The notes under the pieces: generated by a model
What the model saw: the letters and a program-made list of their open reading frames with translations, nothing else
Told to the model about the DNA's origin: nothing
Database searches by the model: none
Position numbers and translations under genes: made by a program
Assembly: GCA_963556495.2 (NCBI GenBank)
Contig: OY747713.1
Span: 2,901,321-2,965,320 of the forward strand
Reading direction: 5' to 3'
From: Valencia hispanica
Lineage: Eukaryota; Chordata; Actinopteri; Cyprinodontiformes; Valenciidae
Length of the DNA: 64,000 nucleotides
Shown: one piece after another, positions 55,836-64,000 of the stretch
How the letters are laid out: each line of letters begins with the position of its first letter
Position numbering within the stretch: the stretch's first letter is position 1

Positions 55836-56353
55836 CAACAACATCTCCCAGAGCTCTGATGCTCCACCTGAACTGACAGGAGAGCTTTAATGAGAGAAAC
55901 AACCAGTAGGACCATGGTGACTCTGGAGGAGCTGCAGAGATCCTCCCCACTGCTAGTAGTAGTGACAAGCTAAATAAGTTTATTTATTATCAAAATTTAG
56001 GGTCAGAAAACCTAAAACAACTGAAAGTATGAAATCTAACTAAATTATACTCTTTCTTTTCCCCCCCATTGGTTTTTAAAAAAATGGATTAGAGATTTAA
56101 AACACTTTTTTGAAACATGGGGAGCCTAAGCCCCGCCCTTCTACTTCCTGTCCATGGGTCCCCTACTGCCAAAAAAAATAAAAATGAATGGGAGTCAACG
56201 GAGCGACAAAAGTTATTTTCTGATCCCGTTTGAAATGCGTCATGGATTCAACATCTGATGTCTGTGAATTTTAAAGACACATTTTGATGCAGAAAAAAAC
56301 GCTAATTTTTGACCGGCTGCAAAAGTTACTTTAGGTTTTGTGTAAAACCACTC
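55836..56353. other. Intergenic with a Tc1-like scrap
   Basis: Bases 55888-55945 (GTGACTCTGGAGGAGCTGCA and flanks) match the transposase region seen at 43130-43150. The rest is unassigned. Confidence 0.4.
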
Positions 56354-56686
56354 ATGGTGCGTTCACACCGCGCCAAACCTCAGCGTCAGTTACGGCAAGA
56401 TTACATGTAAAGTCTACGGTTGAGTCCGTCAGAGTCTCTACGGTGCGTTGTGTGCTTTGGCTCCGTCAACTTTTCAAGCGTTACCTGCGTTTCAAGCCGC
56501 AACGTAGCAAACGCAAACAACGCAGAACTTCTGACGCACTTGACGCAGTGCGCCAACCAATCAGAGCGTCTCACTGTAGCAACGTCACCACACGTATCTT
56601 CTTCGCGCTCTTTTTTGCTCAACGTACATCCGTCAAACTAGATGCGTTGCCTGACGCAGACAAAGTGTGCGGTGTGAACGCACCAT
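56354..56686. mobile_element. MITE with perfect 18-bp terminal inverted repeats
   Basis: It begins ATGGTGCGTTCACACCGC and ends with the exact inverted copy at 56669-56686. The interior is CpG-rich and non-coding, with a CCAATCAGAGCGTCTCACTG block shared with the MITE at 37490-37767. The perfect ends suggest a fairly recent insertion. I could not fix the target duplication. Harbinger or another DNA-transposon superfamily is possible. Confidence 0.75.
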
Positions 56687-57031
56687 TAGTGGACGACAGC
56701 TGAAGAAGAAGAAGGAGAAAAATGGCGGTGAGATTAGCCGGCTTCGCATTAAACGTGGAGAAAACCACCATAAATGTGGAAAGTGGCAGCTATATGCTGG
56801 GGGAGAAATGGGCTCCTCATAACGAGCCTTTGGAGTCCTCTAAAACAGGAAGTCAATGCCATATATGGAATGATGACGACGTGTCGCCTCTTACGGCACC
56901 TTCTTGAAATCTCCCAGTGATCGTTTTTGGGTTGTTGTGTTTTTCAACAAAGAATTCGTCTAATGGACAGAAAAAGCGCTGACTGTCTAATGAGCTCTGT
57001 TGGTTTAAATAACAGGAGGTTCATGTTCCGA
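56687..57031. other. Unassigned stretch
   Basis: An open frame starting ATGGCGGTGAGATTAGC at 56722 runs 61 codons, but nothing in it is recognised. No gene is called. Confidence 0.35.
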
Positions 57032-57217
57032 AGTCATATATACGTCCATGTTATTTATTTATTTATAAATGTCACAGTTTCAAACTAAATATTTACCTTT
57101 GAACTAAATACTCAGCTAGAAAGCTAAATGTTTAGTTTGAAGCTAAATATTAAGCTAGCAAGCTAAATAGTTAGCTTCGAGCTAAACATTGCACCCCCCA
57201 CACTCCACATCACCTTG

Positions 57218-57398
<181 letters not shown>

Positions 57399-57489
57399 CC
57401 GCACTAGGCTATTATTTTTAGGCCCACATTATTATTATTATTATTATCATCATCATCATCATCAGTAGGTCTATTATCATTACTAGGCT

Positions 57490-59396
57490 ATTGCTATATA
57501 ATTATGAGGTTACATGCAAAGATCCTCAATTCTTGGCTCAATGTTTGATCAACAGAGCCTCAAATCATCCTGGATTTGTGCACGATTGCGATATTTTGTT
57601 TTGAGTGCAGTCATTATGAGAATCCTGCCTCACACAAATATGTCGACGTGAATGGAAGGAGAATCTTCAAGGCGACGTCACAGAGTTGAGGGTATTCCTG
57701 CATCAATGCTGCCCAGAATGACGAAAGAGGGGAGGAGCCAAAGAGTTCCTTCAGTCTACTGTCACTCTTCAGCTCAATAAGCTGCTCCTGCATATCAATA
57801 GGGTGACCATAGTTTGATTTCCAAAAAAGAGGCCATCTGACACAGTACAGAAACACTTTCAGGATTTGGCCAAGACTTTTGATTTTAACATATTTAAAGT
57901 GTGCATTCTCAGTGTGGTTAGAAAAGATTAGTTAAACAACAAACTTCAAAAAGGCTTTCACAAGAAGAAAATGATTTCATAATCTCTGGAAATAAATTAT
58001 AATAGAAATAGTTACTCTTTTGAATTAAAAAAAGTTACCAGCAACAATATTAGTTTACTTTTTAAATTGCACTGGACAAAAACTGAAGAAAAATCTGAAA
58101 TAATCTTCTGAGAAAACAAGTATTATTTTCTTTTCACTGTAATAAAAGTAAACAGCTGCAGACTCAAAAACACAATAAAAAACTGCTTACTGTTTAGTTT
58201 GCATCTTCATCCTCCACAGTCAGTTTATAGATCAACTCTCACTTTGCTCAGGGTTTTTATAGTTTTTGTGTCCATGGGATCTTTGGGTTATTTGCCACTT
58301 TAGTCACACAGAAACACACATGGCAGCTATGTGAATGATGCACTGCGCCACCCATTTGTTGCGACTTGACAGTATATCTTTTGTGGTTCGTGCATGAAGC
58401 TTGTGATTTGACTTCTTGTAAACAGCAGCAACTCTGCGCTGCGCAGTGCAGGATAACGCGGTGCGGCGCAGCTCGGCGCACAGCCTGCTGTCTGTGGCTT
58501 CAATAAACGGATCAGAACCAGCTCGGGAGGACGTTACATGAGAGAGAGGCTGTCATACTGCATGCATCACACCAGTCAGTTTAAGCAGGGTTCTACCCTA
58601 TGGGTCCTATGAAAACAGCCTATGAATCCCCCCGGACAGCACATTAAAAGTGGACATGCCCGGGGAAAAGAGGACGGTTGTTCCCCCTAGATTGACGGCT
58701 CGTTTGCTGTGCACACAAACGGATCTCAACCCACGCAAAAGAGCGATAATCCTCTTTAAAGTACGTCGCAAATAGTTTTCTCATTGCTGACAGGCGCTCA
58801 GACTCTGATTGAAACAGAGAGGAGAAATTGTGTGACGTGCCGCATCAGTGATAAAGTCTACAAGGCTGGGGTTCCCTCCACTGATGCGGCCATAGAGGTC
58901 TAGTTTTACTGTGAAGGCACTTTGTCTGCAAGGAGCAAAATATGAGTTTCACGGCCTTACAAAGACAGTTTAAGGACATTCAAGCGGTCAAATATAGATC
59001 AAATAGGACAGAGACGCAAGCTACATATAGTGTCATCCAGATGCTTCACCAGATCTGATTTGATTTATGTCATAAACCACTTCACCTCCTCTAGCAGCTC
59101 ATACAACCGCTGTAACACCCGCCCCCCTGGAGAGCCAGAGAACTTCAGTGTGACTCGCTGAAACCGCTGATCACCTGCATTTACGCTCAAGATCGATCGT
59201 TCAAAACGTCTTTTTTTTAATCAGTCCAAGTACATTTTAATTTCTATTCAGGAGTTATTTATATACAAAACTAGAACTTTTTATGACAGTAGTTTAATAA
59301 TTTAAAAAAATTCAGTTTTTTTCCTCCCATCCTGTAGCCTACTGGCGCCCCCCCCAGGGGCGTGTCCGCGCCCGCCCCACCGGTTGAGAATCACTG
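57490..59396 (-). pseudogene. hAT transposase pseudogene (ZBED/Buster-like)
   Basis: On the minus strand the element starts with the terminal CAGTGATTCTCAACCG (59396-59381), a common hAT end. Decayed coding follows: IFDRLNVLKLSL and a block for FTVKLDLYGRISGGN near 58990-58870, then a YFKEDYRSFAWVEIR block near 58770-58700. After about 700 bases of other sequence comes the C-terminal dimerisation region at 57856-57614, with QLIELKSDSRLKELF, FWAALMQEYPQLCDVALKIL and LPFTSTYLCEAGFS. A frameshift follows and then TALKTKYRNRAQIQDDLRL and IEPRIEDLC to about 57490. Stops and indels are frequent, so it is dead. I could not identify the opposite terminus. Confidence 0.75.
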
Positions 59397-59735
59397 CTCT
59401 ATATAAACCACTGTCGAGACTGAATTTTACCTCTTTATTATTGTTTGTTTTTGTCCCGACATGTCTGAAATTACAGCTTAAAACACAGGGTGAGCTGTTT
59501 TAACGGCAATGCAGACGCTTACTGACTGATTTACAGCAGTACAACAGAGTTCATATATATAATACATACATATATATATGTTCCACTTATTGGCAAGTAA
59601 ATTTACATATTATCCAAAGCTTCATATTTAGCTAGCCAGTTTAGCTTGCTAGCTAAATATAAAGCTTCAAATTAAATATATTTAATTTGAAACTGTGACA
59701 TTTATAAATAAGTAACTTGGACGCAAATATGACTT

Positions 59736-61249
59736 AGAAAAATGAAGGCCCGTTTTCTTTCTCTTATGAGAGGCTAAATAACCCATGTTATAGCTGTTCC
59801 AGAGTCCAGAAGTGTTTGTGTAGGTGACTGATTGTGTTCAGGAATGAGGAGGCCACATTATGGGAAGAGCGAACAGAAATAGCTCTGCGGGATTTGGGCC
59901 TCCAATGACCTTGGCTCTCTGAGTACTAGAAGTTCTGTTTAGTCTAAAAGCGCTGCTGGATCTCAGGGTGACTCACACACGAGCTGCATGACTTAATGAA
60001 TTCAAAGGAAAACCTGTGTGGCTTCGGGGGTAAATGTTTGCATGGACTCATACTTTGTGCTCCAGAGAAGGCTCCAGGTGGGACAGAGCGGATGTTGTCC
60101 GACGGCAGGTTCTGTTTCCGACCCGTTTAATCAGTGAGGATTTGACAGCGGCAGCCCGGTTCTTTTATCCAGGAATGTCAGACCAAAACTGACTCGATGC
60201 CGCTGTGTTGACTGAACACACAGAGGCTTTACTTTACCTCAAACTGACCTCAGTTCAGCCTAAAGCCAGAGGATTTATCCACACAAACAGCGAGTCGAAG
60301 CGACTGGGGTCATGTTTTTAAACCAAAGTTCAGCTGAATCTTACTTTATGTCCATTAAATTCTATTTTTATATAATATGTCTGTTTGGGTGAGCAGGAAC
60401 ATGTTGGGTTTTTCTTTCTGTTTAATCTCCAACATGAAACGGGATTACGTTAAAATGATGATTGTGTTTTGGTTGCTGTGCCCGAGGTTTTCCTGTGGGT
60501 GGCTCTGTTTGTTTTCTGCTAAAATAAAGTATAAAAATAAACTCAGAGGACTTGTTTCATAAATTGTATTTGGTCTCACCGCAGCACATAACAACAAGGC
60601 AAACAACATTCTTTCTGTTTGCTAAAATAGCTTCTCACCACCCTTTTTTTTCTCTTTTCTTTTGTGCAACCAAATTGTTATTTTTTCAGTTTTTATTTCA
60701 GTTTTTCTGTGCATTTATCCAAGAAACTGTCAACTGGGCCAAAATCCGAGCACGCTTCTCTGCAGGAGCAGCCATGCAACATGAGAACGGTTTGACTTTT
60801 CCCTTTTTCTCCTGCTTGTCATTAGAAATGGGCCGTAAGAAATTCAGATGATTTGATAAGCTTAGGTTTTAAAATTTATAAAATGATCTCCTGAACTCCT
60901 GCTACCAACAGAAAAATGCTAAATTTGCCTCAGACATCTATGATTTATGGAATATTCATAATTATTTAAATATTTAGATTCAGAGACAGAGACAAATATA
61001 CACGGCTAACTTTAGCTATGGCTGTTGTTTCTTAATCTGGGGTCATGAACTACCATTTCTGGGTTCTTTAGGTGCACAGAAAACAAAGTAAATTAGAAAG
61101 ATTATCGTAAAATCATATTTACAGCTCAGGTTCCTCAGCTCGGCTTACTTACAGACTTTATGTGGTTCCTAAAATGTAGGTCTGAGTTGATAAAAAAAAA
61201 ACAGGTTTCTGACTACTGAACTGTTTGTTTAATTGACTCTAGTGGAGTG
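59736..61249. other. Intergenic, nothing recognised
   Basis: AT-rich DNA with open stretches at 60377-60851 that have no known motif. Confidence 0.4.
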
Positions 61250-62085
61250 CTGGAACCAGCATTGGGCTGTAGGAGGTTCTGGCCCGTCCTCTTGGTAATA
61301 TAAACCTGCGGTCATGTAGTGGCACTAAGATATAAAGCTATATATCATCAGCGTAGATATTGCTAGAGTAGTACTAAATTCCCAGAGCTAAGGGGATCAT
61401 GTATATTGTGGAGAAAAGCGGGCCGAGGATGGAGCCTTGAGGGGCCCCACATCTAATCTGTGATTTTAAATTGATCATAAAACACAAAGTGTGGGGGGCA
61501 CGGTGGCGCATCTGGTAGCCTGGCTCACCTCACAGCTAGAAGGTCCCGGGTTCGATTACCGCCGGAGACGCTGTGGGTGCTGAGGGTGTTTGGTCCCCCG
61601 CATCATCTCCACCCACACCCTGGGTGGGGTTGGCGAAAGGGCCTTTCTGTGTGGAGTTTGCATGTTCTCCCCGTGTTCCCTTGAGCAGCTAATGTGAGCT
61701 ACTCCCACAAAAACATGCATTAGTCCTGGGGCTGTATACTGCCTCCTCCTGGCCGGTCGGGGCACCCGCAGGGTTGGGGAGGATCTGGCTGGAATAATGT
61801 GATCCTTCCACGTGCTACGTCCAGCCGGAGAAACCCCGCCCCATCAGGTGAAAAGAAGGGCCTGCTCACTCCCCAAGCATGAAGGACGCTTGGGTTTCAG
61901 TGAAGGGCCCTCCCGGGGCCGGCAGGGGGAGAGTGGAACCCCAGGACCTGAACTAAGGAGCACTGGGTGATAAATAATGGGAAAAAATCGTGGGATAAAA
62001 AAAAACACAAAGCGGTCCTGGTCTGTCAAGTAGGAGCTGCACCAGACAATCCCACCACTACAGCAGAGTATTGGAGCCATTAGCT
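61250..62085 (-). pseudogene. L2-like reverse transcriptase fragment, split by a SINE
   Basis: On the minus strand 62080-62013 reads IVWCSSYLTDQDRF, the block before the PQG motif. After the SINE (62001-61490) it resumes with GAPQGSILGP near 61450-61421 and continues toward IYMIPLALGI near 61400. The YADD region downstream is degenerate. Frames are broken and the element is dead. Confidence 0.7.
61490..62001 (+). mobile_element. Long tRNA-headed SINE with target duplication
   Basis: The head GGGGGGCACGGTGGCGCATC and a near-perfect B box (GGTTCGATTAC, 61550-61560) mark a tRNA-related start. The body includes CTGTGTGGAGTTTGCATGTT, shared with the SINE-like repeat at 44230. The element ends in an A run. 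It is flanked by AAAACACAAAG on both sides (61479-61489 and 62002-62012), a target duplication left by insertion into the L2-like fragment. Confidence 0.8.
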
Positions 62086-62104
62086 AAAGGAAAAAACAAT
62101 ATAG

Positions 62105-62500
62105 GGCCCTGAAGGAGTACATTGCCAACAATAACTCAGAAATCTAGAGATTCATTTCACATATTTTCAAGAGAAATTTTAGAAATTCTCTGATATTAAA
62201 GAAATCGATTTGAGAGAGAGAAAAGTCAGAACCAGTTAAAGACACAGATTTAAAATATTTAAACTAAGATGTTTCTGAAATTGTAAAGTCAGAAAATTGC
62301 AAGAAAAACATGTAGACTCATTAGGTAAAAAAGTTCTGGAAGTTTGCTGAGATTTTAAATCAGTCCTCTAGGATATAAGCGTTAAATTCACAAGATTCGC
62401 ATCTGGATACTTTGCAAAGTGTCAGTGGTTCATGCAGCTCTTTTCCTGGATCAGAACAACCTTTCCCAGGGGCAGACGAGGCCATGAACGCCTCATCTGG
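62105..62500 (-). repeat. Unclassified dispersed repeat, copy B
   Basis: It is the inverted homologue of copy A (6955) and copy C (63205). On the minus strand it encodes FMASSAPGKGCSDPGKELHE then PLTL, matching MASSEPGRSRSDPEKEPHEP in copy C. Downstream, words such as CTGACTTTACAATTTC and CATCTTAGTTTAAATAT are shared. Copies B and C flank the L2 tail at 62605 in opposite orientations. Confidence 0.6.
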
Positions 62501-62604
62501 AAACGGGACTGTAAGTGAGAAGCTGGAACAGGGCTGCTTCAAGTACGGTAGGTGTTATTATGCTGCTATATCTAAAGTTACACACTTGCACGGTGATCAA
62601 TAAT

Positions 62605-63198
62605 TTCATTCAGTTTATTTCTTTAGCGCCGATTCACAACAGATGTTTAATCTCAAGGTGCTTTACAAGAAAAGTCATTTCAATACAAACATTCCAGTTA
62701 GTTTCAAAGTTTTCTAAGGAATCCCAGCAGATTTAATCGAGTCGTTGACTTGAGGTTGATGCAGACTCCAACCACATCAATCCCTCATACTGAGCAAGCA
62801 TGTAGCGACAGTGGAGAGGAAAAACTCCCCTTTAACAGGAAGAAACCTCCAACAGAACCAGGCTCAGTAGGAGCGGCCATCTGCCACGACCGACTGGGGG
62901 TTTGAGAAGACAGAGCAGAGACACAGAAGGGACAGAAGATCTGATATAAGAGAACTTTCTATGTTACAGAAAGTAAAAAGTTGATAACAGGACACAGTGG
63001 ATGTTCAGTTACTGGGAGGATCATCCCAGTCGATGCCCCCCGTCCAACAGGGCATTGCAGCCAAGCAGGATACCAGACCAGGTATATCTTCTATGGAGAG
63101 AAAAACACTGAGAGAAAACAAAGTTAACAGTCGAAATAACAGCAAATAATACAACTGGAGAGTAGTAGGAGAGAAAAGTAGCAGAGTGAAGAAAAGTG
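62605..63198 (-). repeat. L2-clade LINE 3' untranslated fragment
   Basis: It starts TTTCATTCAGTTTATTTC and AGCGCCGATTCACAACAGAT and runs through the whole 3' untranslated region, stopping abruptly at 63198. From about 62960 on it looks identical to 52500-52742, and earlier parts differ by only a few bases. It has no coding region. Confidence 0.85.
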
Positions 63199-63204
63199 GT
63201 AAGA

Positions 63205-63600
63205 TCTACTGATGCTGTTTGACGCGTTCATGGCCTCATCTGAACCCGGGAGAAGCCGTTCTGATCCAGAAAAAGAGCCGCATGAACCACAGACACTTAA
63301 ATATCCAGATGTGCAGCTCATAAATTCACCATTTAAAGAGGATTACAGGATTTCTGTCTTTTTCTGTCTGAAATATTTGATTCTCAACAAACTCCTGAGT
63401 TTTTTTTCTAAAAGAGTTGTTCTTAAAAAAAAATTTTACTTTGCAATGTCAAAAAATATCTTAGTTTGAATATTGATAATTATGCCTTTAATCATGGAAT
63501 AAAAAAAAAAACTTTTTGACATCATAGAATTTCTTAGTTTTTTTCTTGAAAATAGGTCAAATTAATCTAAAAATTTCTGCGCTTTTTGTTGGAAATGTAC
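63205..63600 (+). repeat. Unclassified dispersed repeat, copy C
   Basis: The open frame beginning near 63212 reads FMASSEPGRSRSDPEKEPHE then PQTLKYPDVQL, the best kept form of the shared block. Further down the AT-rich part has AATATCTTAGTTTGAATATT and TTTAATCATGGAATAAA, aligned with copy A. Family unknown. Confidence 0.6.
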
Positions 63601-63784
63601 TGCTCCGTGGCTAATTTATATTCTATTTGATCTAAAATGACCCTAATACTCCGTCGTACACCAGTGACCATATGGCCACCTGCAATTTATTATTTTACCA
63701 TTCAGATTAGCTTTACATATTAACATTCGATTATAGTAATGCAGAACAACTACTAGTCATGTATTTTACAAATCCAGTCTTATG
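63601..63784. other. Unassigned AT-rich stretch
   Basis: No feature recognised. Confidence 0.4.
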
Positions 63785-63900
63785 GCAGAGTAGCAAGATG
63801 GAGGAAGAAAGCTTGATCAGAGGAGATCAATTCATCCAGCACAGCGAAACATGGTGGTGGCAGCATCATGCTGTGGGGACGCTCAGTCGGTTCCTCGGTC
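63785..63900 (+). pseudogene. Tc1-like transposase scrap
   Basis: GCAGAGTAGCAAGATGGAGG followed by GAAACATGGTGGTGGCAGCA and TCATGCTGTGGGG encodes the HGGGSIMLWG-type block of fish Tc1-like transposases. The two words, normally about 200 bases apart, are brought close together, so an internal deletion is present. The sequence to 64000 is unassigned. Confidence 0.55.
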
Positions 63901-64000
63901 CGACTTGCTCCACCCATGTGATCAGATTCCTCAGATCCTGGATCAGATCCTGTTTGTGTCTGCTGCTCACTGAGTCAGTGGAGCAGATAAGATGGACAGA

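Noticed and set aside
56722..56907. 61-codon frame beginning MAVRLAGFALN as a gene start
   Set aside because: It has an acceptable start context but no recognisable motif, no good donor and no downstream exon.

Overview
This is vertebrate nuclear DNA, almost certainly from a ray-finned (teleost) fish. It has spliced exons with GT/AG borders, a CpG-island promoter, no bacterial-style operons, and a repeat mix that is typical of teleosts: L2-clade, Rex1-like and I/Nimb-like LINEs, tRNA-headed SINEs, hAT, Tc1/mariner and Harbinger-like DNA transposons, Gypsy-like LTR sequence and long tetranucleotide arrays. I cannot name the species. Nearly every long open frame is either a transposon remnant or a by-product of a tandem repeat.

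Layout. Bases 1-2,450 hold the only convincing host-gene signal: two strongly spliced terminal coding exons on the + strand (1089-1144 and 1728-1772) with a poly(A) signal, next to a CpG-island promoter (about 2200-2425) that may fire on the - strand. From 2.4 to 13.8 kb the sequence is AT-rich intergenic DNA with scattered LINE, Tc1 and Harbinger-like pieces. From 14.0 to 16.0 kb lies a 2-kb GGAT-based array that starts at the 3' end of a LINE fragment. From 17.4 to 19.0 kb lies an L2 pseudogene carrying a MITE. From 22.8 to 25.5 kb sits a complete hAT insertion with matching 8-bp target duplications; it keeps a spliced first exon and carries a MITE that itself carries an L2 fragment. From 27.0 to 31.0 kb are a Gypsy-like LTR, a 30-bp minisatellite of about 43 units and a 5'-truncated L2 LINE with a 518-codon reverse transcriptase frame that is still open. 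An I/Nimb-like LINE with RNase H follows at 33.2-35.3 kb.

From 37 to 44 kb there are a hairpin-rich MITE, a THAP-like zinc-finger first exon on the - strand (39078-39193), a second Harbinger-like copy, a GC-rich unclassified repeat and Tc1 pieces. At 44.2-44.9 kb a SINE is split by a 386-bp solo LTR. L2 fragments recur at 45.3, 46.5-47.7, 52.1-54.1 and 62.6-63.2 kb. The 52-kb copy carries an inverted 5' piece with esterase and endonuclease sequence. From 57.0 to 59.7 kb a pair of inverted arms encloses a decayed hAT transposase gene and a GATA array. At 61.5-62.0 kb a SINE has inserted into an L2-like reverse transcriptase. Three copies of an unclassified repeat lie at 7.0, 62.3 and 63.4 kb.

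No genes here form a pathway. The window is best read as an intergenic landscape built by successive nested insertions, several of which can be ordered in time. I did not find a new multi-gene system. The most useful leads are the host-gene exons, the THAP-like exon, the intact hAT structure, the L2 copies that share one inactivating deletion, and the two minisatellites with recognisable origins. Family names are from pattern recognition alone; no database search was run.
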